Shown: positions 1 through 9,780, numbered from the stretch's first letter. The stretch: DNA of 64,000 bases from Symbiodinium natans (GCA_905221605.1 CAJNDS010002184.1:272501-336500), one strand, 5' to 3'. Made by a program: numbers and translations. Notes: a model not told the origin generated them from the sequence alone.

Positions 1-31
1 ATGCCAAGAACGAAGCCCCGAGTCGGCACTC

Positions 32-120
32 CTACTATTTGCTGATAAGGACCCCCAAAAACGTAAGACATGATCCCTTCGTTGCCCTTATAAGGAAAAG
101 GTTCTGAAGCAAAGAGTAGA
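32..120. repeat. Small inverted-repeat element, family B (copy 1)
   Basis: One end reads CTACTATTTGCTGATAAGGA and the other ends GTTCTGAAGCAAAGAGTAGA, an imperfect terminal inverted repeat. The same ends occur at 25304-25420, 31945-32058 and 36286-36402, with a shared interior pattern (poly-C/A after the left arm, CCTTATAAGGA-like centre). No coding capacity; a MITE-like non-autonomous element is the best reading. Confidence 0.55.
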
Positions 121-267
121 TTCGCCCCCCAAATTCACCCTAAGGTGGTCATGGTGCCTAGAACTTTGGGTAAGGCTGATGATCGCGGTCATTCAGTCGG
201 TCACAGAGTAACCCAAGGATAAACAGGGGAGCCCTTTTTTCCTAGAGACGTAAACAGGATTTGTACT

Positions 268-590
268 GGAGCAAGGGACCCTAACCCTAAACCCTAAACC
301 CTAAACCCTGTGGAGAACCGCCTTCTCCAGGGCTCACGTGGTCCTCAGAAGCTGTCTAGCCTGTGCATCACCAACCTTCCTAGCCTTGAGCCCCAAGCTC
401 GAAACCCTAAACCCTAAACCCTAAACCCTAAACCCTAAACCCCTAAACCCCAAAACCCCTAAACCCTAAACCCTAAACCCCTAAACCCCTAAACCCCTAA
501 ACCCCTAAACCCCTAAACCCCTAACCCCTAAACCGTAAACCCCTGAGTCCCTAAACCCCTAAACCGCTGAACCCCTAAACCCCACACACC
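268..590. repeat. Telomere-like block, C-rich on plus strand, with CCCCTAAA variants
   Basis: Runs of CCCTAAA at 283-308 and 403-440 change into a long run of the 8-mer variant CCCCTAAA (about 440-590). A non-repeat island at 309-402 is open in one plus frame (ENRLLQGSRGPQKLSSL...) and may be an exon, but I see no clear splice sites. The poly-G tract at about 668-684 makes the Pro/Gly ORFs here artefacts. Confidence 0.9.
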
Positions 591-775
591 AACCCTCCTT
601 CCCAAAAAACAGCCTCGGAACGCCGCCTCTCCTCCTCGGCCTAGGGGATCTCTTTGAGGGGCTTTGGGGGGGGGGGGGGGGGGGCCCATGGGCGGTGGGG
701 TTTGCGGTTCGGCATTCATTCGTCAGGCGGTTTGTCGAGAGTTGGAAATAAGGGGGCATAATAGTCAGTTTTTCT

Positions 776-830
776 GATATATATATATATATACACACGT
801 ATATATGTATATATATATATATATATATAT
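776..830. repeat. AT/GTAT microsatellite
   Basis: Alternating TATA with a few ACAC/GTAT interruptions. Similar tracts lie at 2832-2863, 35880-35945 and 58030-58130. No function assigned. Confidence 0.9.
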
Positions 831-1352
831 CACATGGGACTTCGGGACTTTTTCTATGTAGAACAGCTTCTATTTGTGTAGAACCTTGCTTATGCTGACT
901 CCCCTTCCAAAACCCTGGAGTACATAACATGCGAGGTTGATGCAGATATTTTGCTGGCAGAGACGACTTTCTCATTTTTCAGAAAAAGTGAGTTTCGTTC
1001 CGGGCTTAGGTCCTATGTCCGGGTTTAGGCCTTGTGGTTCCGGGCTTAGGCCCTACGGTTTCGGGTTTAGGTGCTATGGTCCTATGGTTCCGGGTTTAAG
1101 CCCTACGGTTCCGGGTCTGGAAGCTCTGAACCCTGAATCATAGTCAGGCTTAAAAAGATTCGGGTTTATGTATGTGTTAGGGTTGAGGGTTTAAGGTGTG
1201 GGGTTGGTTGCTTATGGCTTGAGGCTTGGGTTTCAGGGTTTCGGGTTTGGAGTCTAGGTTTCAAAGGTTGCAGGCTTGGAGTTTGGGTCTGAAGGTTGAG
1301 GGTTCGGGCTTGGGGTTCAGGATTTAGGGTTGCTAGCCCTCTTGGGCCACGT

Positions 1353-1449
1353 AGGCTTTAGGGGGTGCTTGTTGTGCTGGAGATCAAAGGTCTTGGCTTC
1401 GGGGTCCAGAGCTTGTTGCAAGTGGGGCAGAAGCGATCCAAAAAGCAAG
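1353..1449 (+). CDS. Predicted exon fragment, function unknown
   Basis: An open, non-repetitive island between degenerate and perfect telomeric DNA. The best frame ends GPELVASGAEAIQKA; a second frame is also open, so frame and start are unsure. The island ends GCAAG and the next bases are GTTTAGGG repeated about 16 times, so the inferred 5' splice site is the first telomeric unit. No family recognised. Confidence 0.4.
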
Positions 1450-1563
1450 GTTTAGGGTTTAGGGTTTAGGGTTTAGGGTTTAGGGTTTAGGGTTTAGGGT
1501 TTAGGGTTTAGGGTTTAGGGTTTAGGGTTTAGGGTTTAGGGTTTAGGGTTTAGGGTTTAGGGT
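1450..1563 (+). repeat. Perfect (GTTTAGG)n telomeric array directly after an exon
   Basis: About 16 uninterrupted TTTAGGG units, G-rich on the plus strand, abutting the exon island that ends at 1449. It is followed by GGTTGGCAACACC..., which has a possible acceptor CAAGACAG near 1592. Confidence 0.95.
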
Positions 1564-1767
1564 TGGCAACACCAATTCGACTTCCAAGACAGCCTTCCGT
1601 GGATCAAAATCATGACAGCTTAAGTTTTACATTCGGGCAAAGGGGGAGTTGTCTTTCATAGGGTGCAGTGGCTTACGGCTCACAGAAATCAGTGTCAGCA
1701 TACACTTCCAGGAATGAAACCGAACTGGTTCAAGGCTTGGGGATCTCGACCCAAGAGGAACCCAGGA

Positions 1768-1866
1768 ATGAAAGGGTGCCCTTTTTGGTGTCAAGGGGTT
1801 TACAAGGGCACCCCAAAACCCCCCAAAAAAAGGAATAAGGGCCTACTCTGGGTCCTAGTAGCCCTA
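1768..1866. repeat. Dispersed AAAGGGTGCCCTTTTT repeat (copy 1)
   Basis: Contains the near-palindrome AAAGGGTGCCCTTTTT, then GGGGTTTACAAGGG and GGAATAAGGGCCTACTC. Related copies are at 20586-20672 and 24057-24150; shorter or diverged ones are near 27340, 27443, 29820, 52300, 57785 and 58865. Copies tend to run directly into CCCTAAA units, as here. Confidence 0.7.
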
Positions 1867-1970
1867 AACCCTAAACCCCTAAGCCCTAAACCCAAAGCCC
1901 TAAAACAAGGGGGGAACAATAAGGGAGTTAGGGCTAGGGCTTAGGGCTTAGGGGCCCTGGACTTCCTCCT

Positions 1971-2036
1971 CTAGCAAATGCACTGGCAAGCCTGCTGGAG
2001 CCGTCGCAGTTCGCGATCTCTTTGCTCCTGCACACG
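1971..2036 (-). CDS. Predicted terminal exon, charged coiled-coil tail
   Basis: After an acceptor CCTCACAG the minus strand reads 21 codons (RVQEQRDRELRRLQQACQC...) to a TAG stop. The Arg/Glu/Gln-rich heptad-like composition suggests a coiled coil. The exon at 2529-2602 (minus, upstream in transcription) has the same character, and the two may belong to one gene with telomere-like DNA between them. Family not recognised. Confidence 0.5.
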   Translation of the reverse strand, partial: RVQEQRDRELRRLQQACQCIC

Positions 2037-2040
2037 CTGT

Positions 2041-2150
2041 GAGGGCTTAGGGTTTAGGGTGGAGGGTTATAGGGTTCTAGGGTTATAGTGTTATAGAGTT
2101 ATAGGGTTATAGGGTTATGGGTTATGGGTTCAGGGTTTAGGGTTTAGGGT
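2041..2150 (+). repeat. Degenerate telomere-like block (GGGTTATA variant)
   Basis: Local homogeneous run of GGGTTATA/GGTTCTA variants between normal TTTAGGG units. The same variant is amplified at 49600-49670. Confidence 0.85.
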
Positions 2151-2528
2151 CCATCACCGGAAATCTTCGGATGCTGGGGATCGTATAAGGCCAAGTCCCT
2201 CAACGCCTCAACCCTATAAACCCCAAACCCTACTTGGAAGTTCCGTTTGACTTAGTAAGCAGGGCCAGAAAGGTGGGCTATGGAAATTCTAATGGGGTCT
2301 CTAGGGGAGACTAATTAACTAGACTTGCTAAGTCAAAAGACCTTGAAAATATAAGCCTAGCCCTGAAACATATAGGGGTCCAAGCTTCAGGGTCAAGGAT
2401 AACGAGGTAGTGATCAGTAAACCCTTATAGAACCGCAACTTTTGGTAACAAGATGTAACAAGCTTGAGTTTCACAACAGCCGAAAGCTCAAAACCCTAAT
2501 TCCCCCCTAAGCCCCCTGAACCCCCTAC

Positions 2529-2602
2529 GCTCTCTGAACCGCAAGCGCGTGGCCTGCTCCAAGGAAGCGCGCACCTGATCTTCCTCACGTTGGATTTGTG
2601 TT
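2529..2602 (-). CDS. Predicted internal exon, coiled-coil-like
   Basis: The minus strand reads IQREEDQVRASLEQATRLRF..., strongly helical and charged, then a possible donor GAGAGC|GTAGGGGG. Upstream lies AT-rich and telomere-like DNA. Probably the exon before 1971-2036. No telomere units fall inside it. Boundaries are approximate. Confidence 0.45.
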
Positions 2603-2831
2603 CTGTTTATATGTGTAGGTTTTATAGTGTTTAGGGTTTGTATAGGGTTTAGGGTTGCAGGGTTTAGGGTTTAGGGTTGTGTGCATATGCCTGCGTACGT
2701 CTAAATACATGCATTTGCATACATGTTGATGTGAAATATGTGTATATGTAGAAATGTATACATGCAAATACGAATATTTGAACGTGCGTATGTGTACGCA
2801 TATAAGGCTACACATATGCATGTTATGTGTG

Positions 2832-2863
<32 letters not shown>

Positions 2864-3809
2864 GCTTGAAGGCTTCTGGGGCTTCTAGCGCTTTAAGCTT
2901 TAAGGCTTCTTAGGGGTTTAGAGTTTCGGGGGACATTACCTAGACCATCCAAACATACGTTTATTTCCATACGTCAAGAAATCCTGTCGAGATGTTGGAG
3001 CTTGGGATTTCCATGCGGAATGGAAATTTCCGCGCGGGATTCATGGCTGGGTCTTTGGGAGAGTTTATATGAGGACAGGCTTCATGTGTATTGTTTTGTG
3101 GGCCTATGGGGGGCTTTCAAGAATTCCAGTTCTTCGGCGGTAAACTCCTCAAGCACCCTGGGAACTCCAACCCTTGGCCAGTACAAGTGCAATCCCCACC
3201 TTAAAACTCGAATCCTGGGCAAATAAACTCTTGAACTTCTACGAAAACCACGGGGGCCTGTAAACATGTATATATGAGCTACAACCCAAGAACTCCAACC
3301 CGACCCCTCTGCATCGTGGTGGCCGTGGACCTGATGCGACTCCACCCGCTGGAGGCTCAGATCTCTTTTAAGCAAACTGCAAGCTCCATTGCTTCTGGTA
3401 CAAAAGCAGACACACACGCATTGTGCGAATCGCACATGTGGCATTCGAAGCTCTGCGAGAGACGCGAGCACAACGCCCGATAAAATCTTCATCTGCCCAG
3501 CAGGCCATACCTTACAAATTCTGGCTCGGATACTGAGAGATAGGTTGGCTCGAGTTGCAAAATAGCAGGGTGGGGGGTGCGGGTTTCTTTAGGACAAACA
3601 CAATTACAGACACGAGTTAAATTGGACAAAAAGTAATAGCTGCCGAATGCAAAGCCTAGAGGCTCTGTGGGTTGAATATTTGTTGCAAGTTGTTTTGCAA
3701 CTGGATCTCCAAGTCTCTCCTCGGACGCTTGTGCACTGTTGCGGACGCGCACTGTTTCAACATTCTGCGGCAATGTTAGAGACGTTGGCTAGTCATGCCA
3801 CGTAGCGTG

Positions 3810-3945
3810 ATGTGCATCTGCATGTGAATTTTGGGCTTCAGTCGGAAGAGAGGCCACTTGAGAAGGGCTGTTGCTGCAGCCAATGCCCCCACTCCTTCCT
3901 TAAGCCATTCACTGGCAAATCCATTCACTGGCATCAGTAGTAGCA
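3810..3945 (-). CDS. Large minus-strand gene, C-terminal exon (LFRLKPKIHM block)
   Basis: Inferred acceptor CTAAAG at 3946. Reads through a helical segment to LKWPLFRLKPKIHMQMHI, matching the F-x-L-x-PK-x-H motif at the C-terminal side of the Symbiodiniaceae family described at 4547-5136. A direct duplication of a 16-bp unit (CCATTCACTGGCAAAT on plus, 3905-3932) shifts the frame between the acceptor and this motif: the frame carried over from the exon at 3999-4165 meets a stop, while the motif frame is open after the duplication. Either the copy is damaged or the acceptor differs. Confidence 0.55.
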
Positions 3946-3998
3946 CTTTAGCATGAAATGGTTTGCGAGTTTACCGTCGAAATGGAAAACCTCCTTAC

Positions 3999-4165
3999 AA
4001 CAAAAGTTCACTCAAAGCAGCTGTCATGTTCCATCCATGCTGCACAAGTTGCTGAGCAACATCACGGGGGATCCATGGGCCATGCGAGTTGACGCCCCGG
4101 AAGAAAAAGTTTGCACTGGCAATGGTCCACTGAAGGAGCTCGTAGAGATCTCGGTGTTCAGCGGC
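3999..4165 (-). CDS. Large minus-strand gene, exon (AAEHRDLYELLQW block)
   Basis: Starts after acceptor TGTAG and ends at donor TT|GTAAGG. Open for 55 codons: AAEHRDLYELLQWTIASANF... then a segment ending in QQLVQHGWNMT. It joins in phase 0 to the exon at 4293-4392 across a 127-bp intron. The position and pattern fit the region between the GKGFDT and LKPKIH motifs of the family. Confidence 0.65.
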
Positions 4166-4292
4166 CTACATAGGCGCGCGAAATAAGAGGAACAGAGCCT
4201 ACGTAGCTGTCATGATTGTACTGGTGCAACACACAAAATGTGGGTCGCAGGGCACAACAAACAAAACGTTGATCGGAGAGATTAGTGTCCAC

Positions 4293-4392
4293 CCTTTCAG
4301 AGACTCCAGGCTCACTCAAAAAGTCGCCCAGCCAGCAGCAAAGCAGGATCGTGTCGAATCCTTTGCCCGTTCCAGACGGAAAATTTTGAAGC
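4293..4392 (-). CDS. Large minus-strand gene, exon with FPSGTGKGFDT motif
   Basis: Acceptor TCTAAG|G, donor GAAAGG|GTGGAC; 33 full codons reading LQNFPSGTGKGFDTILLCCW.... It joins in frame to the upstream exon through a GC-AG intron (AAGAC|GCGCCC, 4393-4546) and to the downstream exon. The FP-x-G-x-GKGFDT pattern is a recurrent motif of this family; biochemical role unknown to me. Confidence 0.7.
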
Positions 4393-4546
4393 CTTAGATC
4401 AGATAAGCTTACCTTGGGAGGGGCGCTCGCAAAGCCCTAGATAACCCTTATACGAACACAGCCCTCTAAGCCCCACCCCAAACCCTCTTAAAGGTCTCCC
4501 TCACCCTTATAAGACACAGTCCAACGTATGACTTGAGGCTGGGCGC

Positions 4547-5136
4547 GTCTTCATCTTGAACTTCAACAACGTGAAAGCATCGATGCTGCTGGACTTGGAG
4601 TTAGCCCGACACCACCCCACAAAGTTCTGGTATAGGGCACTCAATCGGATTTGCGTGGAACGGCCAGGGACGACCCCTAACCTTGCCAATAGAACGATGC
4701 CTGAAGACGCCATTCCAGACCCAAAGCCCTGAATGGCAAATGTGTGAGCAGGGTCCGTTCGAATTCTCCAGGCATCGTCCGCCGCAGGGATGTTCCTTAA
4801 AGGGCTGCGCATATTTTTCCAAGGGGGTGCAGAGGGAACATCTCTGGTCCAAGAACGTATAGCAGAGGCGGGCGTGGTATTGTACCAGTCCTGAGGGGTC
4901 CGATTACACAAACAATAAACACACAAGTCCATGACACAGCAGGGTTTTGGACAAGCAGGCCAGGCCTGCTGGTCACACATGTGGCAAACCCGAGTCGAGG
5001 AAAACCCAGTTTCCAGGCAATACGCTTTTCGAATCCACACCCAATCACCTTTGAGGCCCAACCACGCCATGCGGAAGTGAACAGTTTCACCGTCAGCGGT
5101 AACCTGACGTGTTACAACAGGCAAGTCTTCATAAAA
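4547..5136 (-). CDS. Large minus-strand gene, long exon with GLKGDW and CHMCD motifs
   Basis: A 590-bp open exon. Order of visible motifs: FYEDLPVVTRQV, FRMAWLGLKGDWVWIRKAY, TGFSSTRVCHMCD (two Cys, possibly metal-binding), WYNTTPASAIRSW, SPLRNIPAADDAWRIRTDPA, and ALYQNFVGWCRANSKSS ending in LKFKMK. I recognise the whole block as a recurrent multi-copy protein family of unknown function in Symbiodiniaceae; this is memory-based inference. It is preceded by an 89-bp intron containing an inverted-repeat element and followed by a GC-AG intron; both joins keep frame. The stop at 4507 lies beyond the inferred donor. Confidence 0.75.
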
Positions 5137-5150
5137 CTAGCTGTAGACCA

Positions 5151-5229
5151 GGACGTGTCAACCGAACCTATACGTCAACAGAGGCTATAACATTGACATA
5201 TTATTTTTATAGGTCCGGTTGTCACGTCC
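5151..5229. mobile_element. Introner-like inverted-repeat element inside an intron (copy 1)
   Basis: The plus strand begins GGACGTGTCAACCGAACCTA and ends with the imperfect inverse complement (arm 5208-5229). The host intron is 5137-5225: the 5' splice site GGAC|GTGACAACC lies inside the terminal repeat, and the acceptor CTACAGCTAG is just outside the other end. Removing 5137-5225 joins ...FVSLD to FYEDLPVV... in frame. A related element is at 11918-12010. Element plus splice site in its own terminus is what introner elements look like. Confidence 0.65.
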
Positions 5230-5415
5230 AGGGAAACAAAAACAACCCGATAGACACTGGCCAAGATGGATTGTAGCACAGGTGCTTCCAGCCCATCTTG
5301 TAGAAGCGATGCGCAGTCTTCGGCCAAGCAAGACAACAGCTGGAAGATTGTAGTGTCTCCACGATAGCAGCGAGAGGGCAGGACGGTGTAAAGCAGTCTT
5401 GAACAAAAGGAATGC
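5226..5415 (-). CDS. Large minus-strand gene, exon (HSFCSRLLYTVLPSRCY block)
   Basis: Acceptor TCTTAAG|G. Reads HSFCSRLLYTVLPSRCYRG, DTTIFQLLSCLAEDCASLL and on to SVYRVVFVSLD. The first Gly codon is split with the upstream exon (AGTGG|G), giving the family motif S-G-H-S-F. The intron upstream (5416-5563, 148 bp) holds degenerate CCCTATAAA-type telomere-like sequence. Confidence 0.7.
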
Positions 5416-5563
5416 CTTAAGACAGTTCAAGTGAACACTGTGGTCCAGTGGTTTTGAGGTTTACAGGGTTTAGAGGATTTATAGGATTTATAAGGTCTTT
5501 ATAGGGTTGGCAAGGTTTTGGTTTAGGGTTTCTGAGCAGCCTCTTTTGTCTTCACCAAGACAC

Positions 5564-6053
5564 CCACTGTGGTTCAGTCGTTCCTTTCCCATATGCGACA
5601 AAAGCCCCTGAAACGATATCACCATCAGAGGTGATTTCTGCCGGCCTCGACCCTCATCACCATGAACGAGGTAAGGCAGGGTCCGGCGTAGGATATTGTT
5701 GGAGTACTGGAATATGTCGTGGGTGGGATCCACACCCCTATACAAGTTCCAAAACTCTTCCAGCAACGGCTCCCAAAGATCACGTTGATGGACACTGTGC
5801 CCGCCCAACAGAAGCTGACCCCCTTGCTCCTCCATAATGTACCGAAGCCAGCTCGAAAGCTTGATCACGGGCCAGGGTGCTTCAGTGTGCTGCCTTGTGC
5901 GAGGATGTGTAATGTCCACAGTAGTATAGTCAATACACACTTGTAGAGTGAAGTCGGGGTGCTTCAATAGGCGATGCAAGTTTCTGCAAACATTGGCTTC
6001 GTCTTCTCCTCGCGAGCACTTGGCAAGCCTTTCCAGCAGGGGATCTCGAAGAC
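5564..6053 (-). CDS. Large minus-strand gene, exon with GGQLLLGG and HGDEGRG motifs
   Basis: Open from acceptor CTGAAAG|GT to donor AGTGG|GTGTCT. Motifs in order: LRDPLLERLAKCSRGEDEAN, SSWLRYIMEEQGGQLLLGG, LLEEFWNLYRGVDPTHDIF, RTLPYLVHGDEGRGRQKSPL, MVISFQGLLSHMGKERLNHS. The family motifs GG-x-LL-GG and HGDEGR are well preserved. No enzymatic signature that I can name. The upstream intron is largely telomere-like repeat. Confidence 0.75.
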
Positions 6054-6061
6054 CTTTCAGA

Positions 6062-6272
6062 GTTGTTAAACCCTAAACCCTATAGACCCCAAACCCTATA
6101 CCTATAAGCCCTACACCCTATTTAAACTCTGTAAACCTCTGTCCCACAAGCCTAAACCCTAAACCCTAAACTATAAACCATAAACAACCCTAAACCCCAT
6201 AACCCTAAACCCTAAACCCTATAGACCCTAAACCCTGAAAACCCTAACCCTATAAACCCTAAACTTATAGAC
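6062..6272 (-). repeat. Telomere-like repeat filling an intron of the large gene
   Basis: Degenerate CCCTAAA/CCCTATAGA units on plus, G-rich in the transcribed (minus) sense. They occupy most of an inferred 241-bp intron (6054-6294) between RRAK and SLRDPLLERL, joined in frame if a GC donor (AAAA|GCTTTC) is used. The donor is the least certain part. Confidence 0.65.
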
Positions 6273-6294
6273 CCGGGTTGTGATCGTAGAAAGC

Positions 6295-6660
6295 TTTTAG
6301 CCCTGCGGGAACAGCCTTTCTTTCGGAGCTTCTTGAGCGCTTTCTTGGCCAGGCGGCATGTGCGGGCGGCTGAGTCCGCCTTATCTGCAAAAAAATTGGT
6401 TACCAAAAGCTCGTTCCCCAAGGGACTCCAATAAGGGACCCCTATGGAAACCCCCATATTGGTTTGTGCTTGATCCAAGCCCACTGAAACAACACGACCC
6501 CTGAATAAGAAACAGTTCTTGGGCAAAGGGCACCAGACGCCAATCCCATCAGGAGTTCATCAACGAATCCATCAGAACTGTCATCGTCCTCGTCGACGTC
6601 AGGACCTGAGCACGCGACCCACCACCAACACTTCAAACATGGTCTGCGAGAGCACACGAG
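6295..6660 (-). CDS. Large minus-strand gene, exon(s) upstream of the GGQLLLGG block
   Basis: Two adjoining open segments on the minus strand. One has an acidic stretch (GPDVDEDDDSSDGFVDELL, about 6540-6605). The other is basic (KKALKKLRKKGCSRRAK, about 6295-6345). They are in different frames around 6440-6530, so a short intron is likely there. No domain recognised. Confidence 0.4.
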
Positions 6661-7255
6661 TCATGAGCATCCAGCGAGCATCAGCACAGTCGAAGTCATG
6701 ACCTGCGTAGAGGCATAGAGATGCGAGCGCTGGTAAGTTACACGAAGCCTTGCAGAACCCCAGAGGCCTTAACGAACGATGCCCTTTTTAACCGCACTTT
6801 GCCGCCAAATCATACCCAGCAGACAGGCGACCCATGCGAAGCTGTAAGAACAACTTGCGCGTCGAACTTTTAAACAGTTGGCATCGTTTCAGTCTACTGC
6901 GATGCACGCTTGGCTTTCTTGGGCTTGCCCTTCGCCGTTGCGGTCGGGGCTGCTCGCTTCTTGCTGGCTGGTTTCACTTTGGGAGTCGGGGCGACAGCAC
7001 CAGCTTTGATGGTCCTCAGATAGGTTCATGCGAGCTTGCTTGCTAACTAATTTCGACAATCCAGCACATCAATTGGCTTCAGTAAATGCTCAGCTAAAAA
7101 GCTTGGCCCTAGTGATCCAATTGTTGAGCGCCAGGTCCGTCTTTGTGCAAGACACAAATTTCGTCAAGGTCTCACTTTTCAGCCTCCCAAGCAACTTCAG
7201 GCATCAAAAGCAAGCATAACATAGATATTCAAAACAAAACTTTGCTTCAAAGACT

Positions 7256-7582
7256 TCAAGACTTCAATTTAATTTTAGAACGGCTGCAGGAAACTGGCCT
7301 CTTGATCTCCTTCGCTTCGGTCGCCGTTGCTGCTGTGCCCTGGATGCTGATCAGCGCATCATAGTTGTCGTTCAGGGTTTTCAAGCAGTCCTTCAGACTG
7401 GCTACCAGCCTGACAGAAGCACACAGGTTCTGTTCGGGTTTTGATTGCCGGCACAAGGATAGCTGTGTAGGAATTGAGGTGAGTTGCTGGGTGGCTTTGT
7501 TCCCGTTTTCATTCCCAGACTTCCCACTCTTCCCTGAAGCCGAAGAAGTTGCGGAGCTCTCCAGCTTCACCTTCAACAGCAA
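7256..7582 (-). CDS. Large minus-strand gene, low-complexity exon
   Basis: Open minus frame with a Ser/Gly/Asn/Lys-rich start (SGKSGKSGNENGNKATQQ) followed by a helical segment (SLKDCLKTLNDNYDALISIQ). Probably a linker between the helical HGEE-type block and the GGQLLLGG block. Boundaries not resolved; the stretch 6700-7250 shows nothing else I can support. Confidence 0.35.
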   Translation of the reverse strand: MLLKVKLESSATSSASGKSGKSGNENGNKATQQLTSIPTQLSLCRQSKPEQNLCASVRLVASLKDCLKTLNDNYDALISIQGTAATATEAKEIKRPVSCSRSKIKLKS

Positions 7583-7879
7583 CAGCCAACAACCTTTTTA
7601 ACTACACACTCGAAGCCTCATGTAGCATTGCGTGATAGCCACAATTCATGCAGTCCTTCACGGCTTCTGCTCGTTCGATTTTCTTTCCGAGAACAGAGAG
7701 ATAGCCAGGGATGAGGGTTAGCGGGGAAACGTTCTGCTGGAGGCTGGGAAAGCACAACCTTGCATGGTCTCAACCGGGCACACAGTAAGTCAACTTTACG
7801 GGGCCTGACAGTCTATTCTGGACAGTGTCGGTTTGAGGCGAGGCTATCCCGAGTAGCTTGAATGAAGCTCCTGCGTGAG

Positions 7880-8208
7880 CAGCAGCTTCCGCATCTGCTT
7901 GGCTTGTGTTGCCCGGCGTGACACTTACCCCAAGCACTTCGTTCTCGGGACGCAAGAGGGCCCCATCTGGATCCTGAGCTTCGCAGGTCTGAAAATGTCT
8001 TTTCTTTAGAAATCTGGGACATGACAATTTGTTTGTTAAGAGAAGGCTCATCCATACTGAACCCGCTTGAAAATCCAACACGAGAACCACTAGTGTTGGT
8101 CTTCGTCCACAGCATTTCAAAGGGGATGTCAGCCTCTTCGCACCCGTGGACCTCATTCTTGAAGATCCTGCCTCGGGCCCGTGCCCATTCGAAGGCCGCG
8201 TCTGCCAT
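7880..8208 (-). CDS. Large minus-strand gene, exon (FEWARARGRIFKNEVHGCEE block)
   Basis: Follows acceptor CATCTTCAG(CAG) and reads RKMADAAFEWARARGRIF then KNEVHGCEEADIPFEMLW and a Ser-rich tail. The pattern WA-x-A-x-x-L/I-x-x-N-x-VHGEE is the second N-terminal helical motif of the family as I remember it. The intron to 8295 is short (about 70-90 bp). Confidence 0.55.
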
Positions 8209-8294
8209 CTTCCTCTGCTGCTGAAGATGATTGCGGAGGTGGGGGGAAGGGGGGATTCATGAACAAGAGAACACAATCTTGCCAACTCTCAGTG

Positions 8295-8490
8295 CATCGG
8301 GAACACTGTGTGTAATGCCGCTCTTTCATGAGCCACTCCTTTGTGACGTTCCCACCCATCTCCTTGCTTTTCTTCTTCTCCTCGTGCCACCGCTCTAAGT
8401 GGCCCTCGATCTTATCAAACGAGCCGTGCTCCAGCAGAAGCTGTCTCAGTTTCTCACCTGGGTTCTTCAGGGTGTGCGAAGAGGGGCAAA
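8295..8490 (-). CDS. Large minus-strand gene, exon (KLRQLLLEHG helical block)
   Basis: Minus frame: GEKLRQLLLEHGSFDKIEGH, then a Lys/Glu-rich helix and GGNVTKEWLMKERHYT. It corresponds to the K-LQ-LL-x-x-G...GG-W-x-T-x-x-x-x-x-x-GYT pattern of the family. Splice sites approximate (donor near CACA|GTGTTC). Confidence 0.55.
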
Positions 8491-8559
8491 TTTTGACTCT
8501 TGAGGGTTTAAGGTAGTTATAGGGTTTAGGGTTAGTCGTATCTCCATCCAGACAAGATT

Positions 8560-9115
8560 CGGCCATCAGCAGACTTACCCATCTCCATCACATGTGGCGA
8601 AACTTTGACCTCACCTTTGGAGTTAGGCGCGAAGTGACGCCTCACCCTTAGTTGTAGCTCATCCGATGAAAACGCACACACTCCATGAACACCCCGGGCA
8701 CGTGCATTATCCAGCAAGGCAGCTTCCAGTACCCCTCTGGCTTTGGTGCTTGTGAGGCTCTCGATGGGGCTGCAGGCTTGGGTCCAAAAAGCTGGCGTTT
8801 AACATCCGGGTAAAGCTTCTGGTGGTGCGGGGAAGCATTGCGAGTCCTGGGGGCCCCCGGAGTAGTAGCTTTCTTGTCACTCAAGGTTTTGGGGCTTGGT
8901 GTTGCAAGGTCAACACACTGGCTTGGGGGCGGTGTTGCAAGGCACAGCTTTGAGGACTGCGCCAGCCTGGCTGCAGTACTGCTGAGGGATGGCGGGGCTG
9001 GGTGCTTCGTGGGAGAGGGACTCGCGACATCTGGTTCTGTCGGTGTGTCGGGGAGCACCGTGACCGAATCCGATTGCGGTTTGTCCGCAAGAGCAACTGG
9101 GCAACTCCCAGCCAC
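8560..9115 (-). CDS. Large minus-strand gene, Ser/Pro-rich exon plus adjoining segment
   Basis: Two minus frames carry coding-like sequence. 8720-9115 is a Thr/Ser/Pro-rich disordered stretch (PDTPTEPDVASPSPTKHP...TLSDKKATTPGAPRTRNASP). 8560-8720 reads LDNARARGVHGVCAFSSDEL and RRHFAPNSKGEVKVSPHVME. A splice near 8715 is needed to connect them. Confidence 0.4.
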
Positions 9116-9359
9116 ATGGGCAGTGGCACTAGCCGTGGCAATCGAGGGGGCACCTCCCAGAACATATTAACATCTTTAGAGGACAAGCTTTTTCGGCCTA
9201 ATTAATTACAGAGCCCAAGTCAACACGAAATCGGCAGCCTGGCACCATGCTCGGAACAGGCTCGGCATCTTCAGCTGCAAGTTCACCCTGCAGCTCTTGA
9301 ATCTTCCTCTGCGCAGCCTTGCAGAGAGCCGGGATCCCACACAAAGGCAAAGCTTTACC

Positions 9360-9378
9360 TAGGGGGGGGGGGGGGGGG
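9360..9378. repeat. Poly-G tract
   Basis: Homopolymer G run of about 17. Tracts of this kind (poly-C or poly-G, 12-25 nt) recur through the window, for example near 12184, 23163, 25600, 27174, 32402, 38671, 45087, 46390, 54163 and 61143. They often lie next to telomere-like units. Confidence 0.9.
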
Positions 9379-9718
9379 AACAGTCGAAATTATCATGCTC
9401 TCGCAGACAATGGACCAGAATCCGAGCATCTAGGTCTGCGTCACTGTTGCTGGAAAATTCGGTCCACGATCTACCGACCATGTTCACACCATCGTTGAGC
9501 GATTCTAGGCTCACCATGGCCCTGACAAGCACAACTCCTTCATGTGCTAAGCCAAAGGAACTCGTTGGGAAGGAGCAAGTAAACACACAGACCGGCTTGC
9601 AACGAGAACCACTGCTGGAGCAAATAGGAGCCTCCTTAAAAACAGTTTGCAGCCCAAAAAAGGTGCGCGACGGCAAAAAACATACGCGCAAAAACGCCCC
9701 ACACACGGATTTTGAAAT

Positions 9719-9780
9719 TGCGCGCGTGTTGCGGGAAATTGCGCGCGTGTTGCGGGAAATTGCGCGCGTGTTGCGGCCCA
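9719..9780. repeat. 21-bp tandem repeat, three copies
   Basis: GCGCGCGTGTTGCGGGAAATT in tandem. It makes a repeated peptide in several frames, but nothing else supports coding here. 9180-10090 otherwise holds ambiguous open frames and no feature I can defend. Confidence 0.9.
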
